A stretch of DNA of 8,999 nt from Candidatus Azambacteria bacterium (GCA_024654415.1 JANLHQ010000008.1:1-8999), one strand, 5' to 3'. Counted from the stretch's first letter, positions 1 through 6,267 are shown. Program-made: numbers and translations. Notes: generated from the sequence alone by a model not told the origin.

Positions 1-579
1 GGTTTTTTTGTGATTGAGGATCATTATCGCTTCTTCCTTTTTGCGCCCCTTCGCCTCTTTGTGTTCTTTGATAAGAATTTCCGTGTCGATCAAAGAATAC
101 GTGTTTCCCTCGATCTGTGATGATTTCCAGCTTAGCTCGATCGTGAGCCGTTCGATCTCCTTTTTTAATGCCGTTCCCGTTAGTTTTTTTATCCGAGAGA
201 GATATGTTTTATTTATGCGTCGCAATTCAAGTAATTCGTCATCGGTAAAGACCCCTTTTCGCAGTTCTTCAAAAACACTCGAGTTAAATTTCCTGAAAGT
301 GATCTGTCGTTCGTCCGGTCCTTTTTTAAAATAATCTTCCGCATCTATATATCGAAGAAGTGTGCTTCCCCCAGCTTCTTTGTAGTAAACACCTCTCCCC
401 TTACCGATCTTTTCGATCAGCTTATTTTCCAAAAGAACATCGATATCTCTCACGATGGTAACCCGCGAGATATCGCCGAATCGTTCTTTCACATATTCTC
501 TTATTTCTTTATTGCCGGCTTGCTCGCTCTTTCGTATGAACTCAAGAATATGCGCCTGCCGCTTGCTTAACGTATCCAT
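1..579 (-). CDS. Fic-family protein with N-terminal winged-helix domain, 3' part missing (window edge)
   Basis: Reverse-strand frame open from ATG at 579 to base 1: 193 codons, no stop, so the gene continues off the left edge. Residues 1-70 look like a DeoR/winged-helix domain (RQAHILEFI, NKEIREYV, SRVTIVRDIDVLLENKLI, then a KGRGVYY wing). Residues 98-150 are helical and charged. Residues 153-159 read SSQIEGN, matching the Fic inhibitory motif [S/T]xxxE[G/N] with S153, E157 and G158, followed by TYSLIDTEILI, as usual at the start of Fic domains. The catalytic HPFxxGNGR loop would lie beyond the edge and is not seen. Fic enzymes transfer AMP or related groups from nucleotides to target hydroxyls, and the Glu in this motif normally restrains ATP binding. 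The N-terminal winged helix suggests DNA binding, possibly autoregulation; that is inference. No Shine-Dalgarno precedes the ATG. Family assignment is fairly secure; the activity is unproven. Confidence 0.85.
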   Translation of the reverse strand, partial: MDTLSKRQAHILEFIRKSEQAGNKEIREYVKERFGDISRVTIVRDIDVLLENKLIEKIGKGRGVYYKEAGGSTLLRYIDAEDYFKKGPDERQITFRKFNSSVFEELRKGVFTDDELLELRRINKTYLSRIKKLTGTALKKEIERLTIELSWKSSQIEGNTYSLIDTEILIKEHKEAKGRKKEEAIMILNHKKT

Positions 580-581
580 TT

Positions 582-616
582 TAATTGTATCATTATTTTG
601 TGCTAATTGTATCATT
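582..616. repeat. 13-bp direct repeat, 22-bp period, at the Fic promoter
   Basis: TAATTGTATCATT occurs at 582-594 and again, without mismatch, at 604-616. The 22-bp offset is about two helical turns, so both copies face the same side of the DNA. One copy covers the -10 and the other covers the start codon's upstream flank. This layout fits a repressor operator. The winged helix of the Fic protein itself is the obvious candidate binder, but that is inference. Confidence 0.55.
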
Positions 617-634
617 TTGCAACAATAAATGCAA
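606..634 (-). promoter_or_regulatory. Candidate promoter of the Fic-family gene
   Basis: On the minus strand, TTGCAT (634-629) and TACAAT (611-606) are separated by exactly 17 bases, and the -10 is preceded by TG+1 base (TGATACAAT, extended -10). Transcription would begin near 599, leaving a leader of about 20 bases with no recognisable Shine-Dalgarno. A second identical TGATACAAT lies nearer the gene (-10 at 589-584), but it has no -35 and is too close to the ATG to be the main start. Confidence 0.5.
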
Positions 635-665
635 CACTTTCCCTGTTGAGATATTCCGTTAAATA

Positions 666-744
666 CATTGGATTACGAAACCCCACAGCTAAGTGCGGTA
701 TCGTTAATTATCGAGGTTCAACCTCGATAATATGTAATCCAATG
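666..744. repeat. Nested inverted repeats in the Fic/ATPase intergenic region
   Basis: The outer arms CATTGGATTAC (666-676) and GTAATCCAATG (734-744) are perfect 11-bp complements separated by 57 bases. Inside, close to the right arm, 707-731 is a perfect 25-bp palindrome with 12-bp arms around a single C; each half reads ATTATCGAGGTT inwards. No reading frame of interest crosses it. It could be a protein-binding site, a structured RNA or a remnant of a small mobile element. Its ATTA...TAAT ends resemble those of the palindrome cluster at 775-822. Confidence 0.6.
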
Positions 745-774
745 GAAATAAGGCTCCCGACCTCTTTATCTTAT

Positions 775-822
775 ATTACGGGGAATCAAACTCCCCGTAA
801 TTGACATATTACGGGGAGTTTG
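775..822. promoter_or_regulatory. Triple-arm operator-like palindrome cluster upstream of the ATPase gene
   Basis: The 10-mer ATTACGGGGA is present three times in alternating orientation: 775-784 (plus), 792-801 (as TCCCCGTAAT) and 808-817 (plus). The second and third belong to a perfect 15-bp inverted repeat, CAAACTCCCCGTAAT (787-801) and ATTACGGGGAGTTTG (808-822), with a 6-base centre. The right arm fills exactly the 16-base spacer between the -35 and -10 hexamers of the downstream gene, and the left arm abuts the -35. A protein bound here would block RNA polymerase, so this is read as a repressor operator. Confidence 0.65.
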
Positions 823-828
823 TATACT
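801..828 (+). promoter_or_regulatory. Near-consensus promoter of the ATPase gene
   Basis: TTGACA (801-806), a 16-base spacer and TATACT (823-828). The -35 is a perfect sigma70-type consensus and the -10 differs from TATAAT at one base. Only 8 bases separate the -10 from the ATG at 837, so transcription should begin at or just before the start codon and the message is probably leaderless. Confidence 0.75.
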
Positions 829-836
829 TATGGTAC

Positions 837-1970
837 ATGAGAATTCCAAGACTATATGCTGACATAGAAAGCCGTCTCCATCCAAATAAGGTTTTGGTTA
901 TCTTTGGTCCGCGCCGTGTTGGCAAAACAACACTCGTCACCGATTTTCTTTCAACATATAAAGGTAAATACCGCATGGAATCCGGTGACGATATTCGCGC
1001 GCGGGAAATCCTTGGATCAGAAGACCTTTCCCTGCTAAAGAAATACGCGGCGGGGTACGATCTCATCGTAATTGATGAAGCACAGCGCATACCAAAAATC
1101 GGATGGGGGCTAAAACTGCTTGTTGATCATATTCCGGGGATTCGTATTATTACTACCGGCTCATCTTCGTTTGAGCTTGCCGGGCAAATAGGCGAGCCCC
1201 TCACCGGTCGCAAAAACACAATAACCCTCTTCCCTATTTCCCAACTTGAGCTACTCCCCTACCATAACGGAAACCGTCACGACCTCTCTATGGAAATTAC
1301 CGAACGTCTTGTATTTGGCAGCTATCCGGAAATCGTCTCTGCTAAAAACGCGGGTGAAAAAAAAGATTTTCTCGGGGAGATTGTCGGTTCATATTTACTC
1401 AAAGACATACTGGAGCTTGACCGCATTCGTAATACGAAAATATTAAGCGACCTCATACGGCTTGTCGCGCTGCAAGTCGGGAGCGAGGTATCCTTGAGTG
1501 AGCTCGCGACGACACTGGGCATAGACAGAAAGACGGTGGCGCGATATCTTGACCTCCTCGAGAAATCGTTCATCCTTTACAACCTTCGTGGCTATAGTCG
1601 CAATCTTCGCAAAGAAGTGACAAAGAAAAGTAAGTATTATTTCTACGACACCGGTATCCGCAATGCGATTATTTCAAACTTCAATGATCTTTCTCATCGT
1701 GATGACGTGGGGGCGCTATGGGAAAACTTTATGGTAATTGAACGGCTTAAAACACGTTCGTATAAAAACATACCTGCAAACGACCACTTCTGGCGCACAT
1801 GGGACCAAGAGGAGATTGATTTTGTCGAAGAACGCGAGGGGAAACTTTTTGGTTATGAATTTAAGTGGGGAAAACAAAAAACAAAAGAACCAAAATGCTG
1901 GCGTGAAACATACCCGGGGGCAAGCTACGAGATCATCACTCCAGAAAACTATCTTGAAATACTCGTATAA
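837..1970 (+). CDS. AAA ATPase with winged helix and DUF4143 (PD-(D/E)xK-like) C-terminus
   Basis: 377 residues of the ATP-binding AAA_14/DUF4143 family (COG1373 type). Walker A is GPRRVGKTT (24-32), Walker B is LIVIDEA (76-82), and a sensor-like strand IITTGSSS lies near 105-112. Residues about 220-253 form a winged helix (SLSELATTLGIDRKTVARYLDLLEKSFIL). The C-terminus has EIDF followed by YEFKWGK, the D...ExK pattern of the PD-(D/E)xK nuclease fold. Cellular role is unknown for the family; nuclease activity is often assumed but rarely shown. The frame stays open upstream to a TTG at 801, but that codon is the first base triplet of the -35 hexamer and would precede the transcription start, so ATG 837 is chosen. 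The gene is monocistronic, divergent from the Fic gene and convergent with the glycosyltransferase operon. Its promoter is embedded in palindromes, suggesting tight repression, perhaps by its own winged helix. Confidence 0.88.
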   Translation: MRIPRLYADIESRLHPNKVLVIFGPRRVGKTTLVTDFLSTYKGKYRMESGDDIRAREILGSEDLSLLKKYAAGYDLIVIDEAQRIPKIGWGLKLLVDHIPGIRIITTGSSSFELAGQIGEPLTGRKNTITLFPISQLELLPYHNGNRHDLSMEITERLVFGSYPEIVSAKNAGEKKDFLGEIVGSYLLKDILELDRIRNTKILSDLIRLVALQVGSEVSLSELATTLGIDRKTVARYLDLLEKSFILYNLRGYSRNLRKEVTKKSKYYFYDTGIRNAIISNFNDLSHRDDVGALWENFMVIERLKTRSYKNIPANDHFWRTWDQEEIDFVEEREGKLFGYEFKWGKQKTKEPKCWRETYPGASYEIITPENYLEILV

Positions 1971-2031
1971 TCGGTCATTCAACCTTCCTTGCGGAAACAG
2001 ACGCAACAATACTATTTTCGACGTAACCACT

Positions 2032-3162
2032 CTATCGTATCATTGTTTTTTCCCACGATGCGCGGTAAGCGGCTAAATATGCTTCTTTTGTCAGTTGTTC
2101 CGGCAATGATGCGTGCAATACCGCCTTTTTTTCTATTACAGAGCTCATAACATCAGCAAGCGCTTGAGCGTCACCTATTGGCACTATAAGCCCGTTTCCA
2201 CCGTGCTTGATAGCTTCCCCTGCTATACCAACATCGGTCATGATCACAGGGCATCCAGCCGCTTCCGCTTCTATTACTGTTCTCCCGTATCCCTCATAAT
2301 CGGACGTGAGCACAAATACGTCTGCTGTTTTATAATATGACGCGAGGTCGTCGGTCCACGATTCAAAAATAACATTAGAAAGTGGCGAGTGGCGAGTAGC
2401 GAGTAGTTTTAATTTCGCCTCTTCTGGACCAGAACCAACGATGATCAAACCTGCTTTAGGATGTTTTTTTACGGTCTCTGCCATCGCCGCGAGCGCCATC
2501 GGAATATTTTTTTCTTTTGTGAATCGCGAAGCCATAAGCGCGACAAAATCGAATTGCGGATATTTTGTGCGCAGATCTATTTTTACCGGAGCGTCTTTTA
2601 TTTTTTGCACATCGACGAAAATAGGCAGCACCGCAATTCTTGAAGCATGAATCTTGAAACATGAAGCAATGAGAGATTTTTTGATACGCTCAGAAACTAC
2701 CCTGATGCCGCTTGCACGCGGGATGAGAAACTTCGCGATAAAGACGCGTATACGATTAAGCAATGACTCACGCATGAAATACGGGCTGAAAAGATCGGTG
2801 TGAACTTGCAGTTGCAAAGACACATGATATCTTCGTGCAACCAACCAGCCCACGACACCTGTTTCGAAAGGATCTTGAACTGTTATCAATGAATCTTGAG
2901 GCTTGAAGCTTGAAGCTTGCATAATGCTCTTCGCGACGACGTATGCGTCATGAACATAAAACCATTTATTGCGCGAATGTGTAGGATATACCCATACATT
3001 TTCTGAAACGTGAATCTTGAAATGTGAATCTTTGAGGTCGCGCGTCGTGAACACGACGATATGCAATTCGTCTGCGAGCGCGCCGTACTCCGCCATCCGC
3101 TTTTGCACATCGGACCCTTCCCGCACTATTCCCGGATCCCGTGAAATCATTAAAACCTTCAT
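2032..3162 (-). CDS. GT4-family glycosyltransferase (last gene of operon)
   Basis: 376 residues, the normal length of a two-domain GT-B glycosyltransferase of family GT4. The N-terminal acceptor domain begins MKVLMISRDPG. The C-terminal nucleotide-sugar domain has SRFTKEKN (212-219), VGSGPEE (242-248) and the EX7E motif in EGYGRTVIE (E290, E298), expected to hold the nucleotide-sugar. Substrates cannot be told from sequence. Cytosolic or membrane-peripheral action on a lipid-linked surface glycan is likely. Its ATG (3162-3160) overlaps the TGA of the upstream gene (ATGA), implying translational coupling. Oddity: the frame contains four 28-bp arrays of 7-bp units, encoding LKDSHFKIHV (43-52), MQASSFKPQD (81-90), ASCFKIHASR (166-175) and LLATRHSPLS (253-262). 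They interrupt neither the frame nor the catalytic motifs. Ends 61 bases from the convergent ATPase stop; no clear terminator is visible between. Confidence 0.9.
   Translation of the reverse strand: MKVLMISRDPGIVREGSDVQKRMAEYGALADELHIVVFTTRDLKDSHFKIHVSENVWVYPTHSRNKWFYVHDAYVVAKSIMQASSFKPQDSLITVQDPFETGVVGWLVARRYHVSLQLQVHTDLFSPYFMRESLLNRIRVFIAKFLIPRASGIRVVSERIKKSLIASCFKIHASRIAVLPIFVDVQKIKDAPVKIDLRTKYPQFDFVALMASRFTKEKNIPMALAAMAETVKKHPKAGLIIVGSGPEEAKLKLLATRHSPLSNVIFESWTDDLASYYKTADVFVLTSDYEGYGRTVIEAEAAGCPVIMTDVGIAGEAIKHGGNGLIVPIGDAQALADVMSSVIEKKAVLHASLPEQLTKEAYLAAYRASWEKTMIR
2379..2406. repeat. Intragenic 4 x 7-bp array, CGAGTAG type
   Basis: Plus-strand units are AAAGTGG, CGAGTGG, CGAGTAG and CGAGTAG. 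On the coding strand this is a CTACTCG/CCACTCG array, encoding LLATRHSPLS at residues 253-262 of the glycosyltransferase, shortly after the VGSGPEEAK motif. Its unit sequence differs from the other three arrays in this gene, but the unit length and total length are the same. Confidence 0.8.
2638..2665. repeat. Intragenic 4 x 7-bp array, TCTTGAA type
   Basis: Units are TCTTGAA, GCATGAA, TCTTGAA and ACATGAA, with an imperfect fifth unit following. The coding strand gives ASCFKIHASR (residues 166-175), between the predicted acceptor domain and the inter-domain linker. Confidence 0.75.
2894..2921. repeat. Intragenic 4 x 7-bp array, GCTTGAA type
   Basis: Units are TCTTGAG, GCTTGAA, GCTTGAA and GCTTGCA, the cleanest of the TTGAA-type arrays. 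The coding strand gives MQASSFKPQD (residues 81-90). Confidence 0.8.
3008..3035. repeat. Intragenic 4 x 7-bp array, ACGTGAA/TCTTGAA type
   Basis: Units are ACGTGAA, TCTTGAA, ATGTGAA and TCTTTGA, with a related TTCTGAA just before. The coding strand gives LKDSHFKIHV (residues 43-52), matching the SxFKxHxS theme of the arrays at 2638 and 2894. Confidence 0.7.
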
Positions 3163-4277
3163 ATTTGTAATGCTGTGATCGTTTCTTGAATCATTCTTTC
3201 TATTGAAAACATTTCCGCTTTTTCTTTTGCGTTTTGCGCAAGCGTGTTCGCAAACACTGGGTCTTGGAAAATGCGTTGAAGTGCCCTCGTAAACGCCTCT
3301 ATGTCATTATACGCCACCAACACGCCATCTTCTCCATTTTTAATCACTTCACCGTTACCACCTACCGCCGTGGTGACGATCGGCACCCCGATATCCATCG
3401 CTTCAAGTATCTGATGTGAAAACCCTTCGTATGCAGTATTAAGCGCAAATACGTTGGCCGCTCTCAGATACTTCCATACGTCTTCCTTCTTCGCTCTCCC
3501 TGTAAATATCACATGGTCGTCAACTTCGAGCTCCTGCGCGTGCTTTTCGAGTTCGCTTTTTTGCGGGCCATCGCCAACAATAACCAAGACAAGGTCGGGA
3601 GTCTCTGCGAGTATTGTTGGTATACTATCAATAAGCCCTGAGAAACCTTTCCATGGCACCAGTCGCCCGATCGATACCATCACTGTTCCGCTCACCCCGA
3701 GCATCTTTCGCGCCTCTTCTTTCGATTCAACAACATGTGACGCCTCACATGCGTTGTAGATAACATGTATTTTTCCGTGAAGCACACCCCACTGCATGAT
3801 GATCGTTTTAAGATAGTAACTCGGTACGATTATGATGTCGGCATGCTGCGCAACAAATCGTTGTATTTTCCTGCGCACCTCCGTTACTCTGTCGCAGCGT
3901 GTATGTTGAAATTCTTCCATAGTTAGGAACTTCTTTTTTCCTGAATCTTGTTGGCAATATTGCTCCCATGCATAATCACCCACCACCTTCAGGACAAATC
4001 TTTTGCGCATTATTTTTGCGGCGCACAATGCTGGCAACCCCACACTTACCGGGTCCTGCGCAAATACGATGCCTGCCCGCACAGAAGCACGCACGGCCTT
4101 CACACAATACGCGATATGGCGGATCGCTTTGGGAAGATGGCGAACCGAACGAAAACTCAACACAGACACATCGATTCCGTGCCGAGGTAATTCATCTGCG
4201 AGCAGCTTGCTGTAGGTTGCCGGCCCGCCGATGTCGGGTGCGAACACGCCGGTTGCGATAAGGATCCTTTTTTTCAT
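3159..4277 (-). CDS. GT4-family glycosyltransferase
   Basis: 372 residues, full GT-B length. The N-terminus MKKRILIATGVFAPDIGGPATY has the GGxxxY loop typical of GT4 acceptor domains. The C-terminal donor domain shows GRLVPWKG (204-211), VGDGPQKSELE (234-244) and EX7E in EGFSHQILE (E284, E292). The likely reaction is transfer of a sugar from an activated nucleotide-sugar to a growing surface glycan; donor and acceptor are not predictable. The frame is open to an ATG at 4301, but the ATG at 4277 is preferred. It matches the family N-terminus and forms an ATGA overlap with the TGA of the upstream nucleotidyltransferase. The same arrangement repeats at its own 3' end. Third gene of the minus-strand operon. 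Confidence 0.9.
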   Translation of the reverse strand: MKKRILIATGVFAPDIGGPATYSKLLADELPRHGIDVSVLSFRSVRHLPKAIRHIAYCVKAVRASVRAGIVFAQDPVSVGLPALCAAKIMRKRFVLKVVGDYAWEQYCQQDSGKKKFLTMEEFQHTRCDRVTEVRRKIQRFVAQHADIIIVPSYYLKTIIMQWGVLHGKIHVIYNACEASHVVESKEEARKMLGVSGTVMVSIGRLVPWKGFSGLIDSIPTILAETPDLVLVIVGDGPQKSELEKHAQELEVDDHVIFTGRAKKEDVWKYLRAANVFALNTAYEGFSHQILEAMDIGVPIVTTAVGGNGEVIKNGEDGVLVAYNDIEAFTRALQRIFQDPVFANTLAQNAKEKAEMFSIERMIQETITALQI

Positions 4278-4993
4278 TTTTGTTTTCGTTCCGCAGCCCA
4301 ACTCCCCGCTTTTAGGAGAGTATCGAATGTACCCGCATCAGACCAATATCCTTTGACATGAGAAAACGCGAGCTCGCCCCATTCGATGTACTTGTTTACC
4401 ACATCGGTTATTTCGAGCTCGCCACGCTGTGACGGTTTTAATTCTTTGATGATGGAAAATATCCGCTTGTCAAAAAGATAAAATCCCGTTTGGGCGAAAT
4501 TCGATTTCGGTTCTTTCGGCTTTTCTTCGATGCGGACGATCTTTTTTCCTGTATCGTCAAACACCGCGACGCCAAAACGGGAAGGGTCAGCAACTTCTTT
4601 GAGAAACACCATGCCTCCGCCCGTAAAATGTGTAACAGACTCGCAAAAATCGTCTTCAAAGATATTGTCGCCAAGCACCACCGCAACATCACTGCCATCG
4701 GCAAAATCCTCCGCATAGCGCAACGCATCCGCAATGCCGCCGTTGTTGGTGTCTTGCTGGGCATATGAAAGCGTCACGCCGTGCTCTTTGCCCGACCCCA
4801 GAAATTCCATAAAATCACCCGCGTGCTCTTTCCCGCACACGATCATAATCTCGTCGATCCCCGATGCCTTCAGCGTTTCAAGCGGATACAGCACCATCGG
4901 CTTGTTGTATACCGGCAATAAATGTTTATTCGTAATAAGGGTGAGCGGCCGCAACCGCGTGCCAAGCCCTCCCGCGACAATGACTCCTTTCAT
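4274..4993 (-). CDS. Short RmlA-type sugar-1-phosphate nucleotidyltransferase (glucose-1-phosphate thymidylyltransferase-like)
   Basis: 239 residues. The signature GGLGTRLRPLT (8-18) followed by NKHLLPVYNKPM (22-33) binds the NTP and phosphate in this family. LGDN (107-110) carries the metal-binding Asp, EEKP is at 156-159, GFYLFD at 170-175, ELEITDVVN at 192-200 and WSDAGTFDTL at 217-226. It would join an NTP (dTTP in the RmlA group) to a hexose-1-phosphate, giving a nucleotide-sugar for the adjacent glycosyltransferases. It is about 50 residues shorter than typical RmlA, which has an extra C-terminal helical part with an allosteric site, so that feedback control may be absent. Other sugar specificities (UTP, CTP or GTP types) cannot be excluded. 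No rmlB, rmlC or rmlD is in the window. Overlaps both neighbours by ATGA. Confidence 0.88.
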   Translation of the reverse strand: MKGVIVAGGLGTRLRPLTLITNKHLLPVYNKPMVLYPLETLKASGIDEIMIVCGKEHAGDFMEFLGSGKEHGVTLSYAQQDTNNGGIADALRYAEDFADGSDVAVVLGDNIFEDDFCESVTHFTGGGMVFLKEVADPSRFGVAVFDDTGKKIVRIEEKPKEPKSNFAQTGFYLFDKRIFSIIKELKPSQRGELEITDVVNKYIEWGELAFSHVKGYWSDAGTFDTLLKAGSWAAERKQK

Positions 4994-6198
4994 AATATTA
5001 TTATGTTAAATACTTTTTCTTGCATTTCTTTGGCGATCAAGTCCCAATTATATTTCTCCTTCGCGAGCTTCCGTGCATTCGCAACAATGCGCGCGCGCAA
5101 CGCGTCATCGGAAAGAAGCTGCTGTACTTTTTGAGCGATGCTTTTGGGGTCGCGTACATTACAAAAAAGACCCGTGGGTTCTTTTTCAGGATCTTTTTCA
5201 GGATCAAAAAGAAAATCGACGATACCGCCCACCGGTGTTGCGACCACAGGAATTCCCGCGGCCATCGCCTCTACAAATGAGCTTCCAAACCCCTCTGAAA
5301 GCGACGGGCGACAAAAGACATCGGAAACAGCAAGATATTTCGGGATCTCTTTTATATCAACGTGGCCAAAAAAACGAGCGCGAGCCCCAAGCCCGTATTT
5401 TTTTGCCACTAACCGCAACTGCTCCTCACATGGCCCCGTGCCGGGCATAAGGAGCTTGATATGCGTATCGAGATCACGGAGCGCCATAATAATATCGTCT
5501 ATCGCGTTTTTTTCGACGAGCCGTGAAGTGGTGACAATACAGCGGTCGCCTTCCTTCAAGCCCAGCGATTTCCGCAATTCTTTCTGCTCGCTTTCACTAA
5601 TATCCTTTCCAAACAACGCGATATCAACGCCATTAGGAATGACTTCTACTGGGCCACCATACCCCATTGCAAGCGCAAATTCTCCAAGGTACCGTGATAT
5701 TGCCTGCACAAGCGTTGCTCTTTTAAATACAAGCCGATAGAGCGGCCATATCATTTTAATGCGCCATCGCTTTGTGATGTGCGCGATGGAATCGCCCTCC
5801 TGAAGCGTAAGCAAAAAAGGAATGCGGGAATACCACAGTTTAAATAATGCTGCGGGAATACCTGCGTATGACATCATCGCCCACAGCGCATCGTAGTGCC
5901 GTGTACGATGCAGGCGCACCGCTTTACTCAATGCAGAAAACGCGAAAAACACCTTTGTGAGGTATAGTGGAAACCGCATAAGATCACGCGCGGTGGGAGC
6001 CCATCGAGAATAGCCAACACGGTATACGGTGATATTCCCAACACGCTCAACACGCGGTAAATTTCGGTCAAACCGCAACGTGATCAGATCAAATTCTATA
6101 TCATCGATTCTATCAGTGATCTGTCGCAGTGCAAGCTCCGCACCACCTGCAAAAGGCAGATAAGCGAGAGAAAAAATAAGCACCCGTTTTGCAGGCAT
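4990..6198 (-). CDS. GT4-family glycosyltransferase (first gene of operon)
   Basis: 402 residues from the ATG at 6198. N-terminus RVLIFSLAYLPFAGGAELAL is a classic GT4 start with the GGAE loop. VIPNGVD (186-192), TSRLVEKN (224-231), PGTGPCEEQL (252-261) and EX7E in EGFGSSFVE (E302, E310) mark the donor domain. A loop at 331-341 contains DPEKDPEK, made by a 12-bp tandem duplication. The frame extends to an ATG at 6228 and a TTG at 6237, but family alignment and the -10 hexamer at 6208-6213 place the start at 6198. It leads the operon; its TGA overlaps the nucleotidyltransferase ATG (ATGA). The substrate is unknown, and capsule, O-antigen-like or glycoprotein glycan assembly are all possible. 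Confidence 0.9.
   Translation of the reverse strand: MPAKRVLIFSLAYLPFAGGAELALRQITDRIDDIEFDLITLRFDRNLPRVERVGNITVYRVGYSRWAPTARDLMRFPLYLTKVFFAFSALSKAVRLHRTRHYDALWAMMSYAGIPAALFKLWYSRIPFLLTLQEGDSIAHITKRWRIKMIWPLYRLVFKRATLVQAISRYLGEFALAMGYGGPVEVIPNGVDIALFGKDISESEQKELRKSLGLKEGDRCIVTTSRLVEKNAIDDIIMALRDLDTHIKLLMPGTGPCEEQLRLVAKKYGLGARARFFGHVDIKEIPKYLAVSDVFCRPSLSEGFGSSFVEAMAAGIPVVATPVGGIVDFLFDPEKDPEKEPTGLFCNVRDPKSIAQKVQQLLSDDALRARIVANARKLAKEKYNWDLIAKEMQEKVFNIIIL
5181..5204. repeat. 12-bp tandem duplication in glycosyltransferase
   Basis: CTTTTTCAGGAT occurs twice in tandem (5181-5192, 5193-5204), in frame, giving DPEKDPEK in the loop after GGIVDFLF. Loops with this flavour before TGLF are common in related glycosyltransferases as far as I recall, so this may be an ordinary loop and not a recent duplication. 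Confidence 0.7.
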
Positions 6199-6207
6199 AA
6201 TCCTATT

Positions 6208-6237
6208 ATGATACAACAAAAAATGCATACCGGTCAA
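6208..6237 (-). promoter_or_regulatory. Candidate promoter of the glycan operon
   Basis: Minus strand TTGACC (6237-6232), 18-base spacer, TATCAT (6213-6208). Nine bases separate the -10 from the ATG at 6198, so the transcript would begin within a few bases of the start codon. AGGA lies 2 bases before the ATG, too close for a normal Shine-Dalgarno. Confidence 0.5.
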
Positions 6238-6267
6238 AGAGGAGTTCCGTCTTTTTATTCTTTGGTG

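Noticed and set aside
14..334. Plus-strand frame of 106 codons
   Set aside because: Antisense to the Fic-family frame, which has recognisable motifs; composition (many Ser, Phe and Arg) is typical of a shadow frame.
708..730. T-arm-like GAGGTTCAACCTC suggesting a tRNA
   Set aside because: No acceptor, D or anticodon arms can be formed around it; the symmetry extends well beyond a T arm.
607..804. Plus-strand frame of 65 codons in the intergenic region
   Set aside because: Runs across palindromes and into the ATPase promoter; no family resemblance and no ribosome site.
801..836. TTG start that would lengthen the ATPase by 12 residues
   Set aside because: The TTG is the first half of the -35 hexamer, upstream of the predicted transcript start, and the added residues do not fit the family.
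1971..2031. Small hairpin TTCC-GCAA-GGAA (minus strand) as a terminator between convergent genes
   Set aside because: Only 4 base pairs and no following T-run on either strand.
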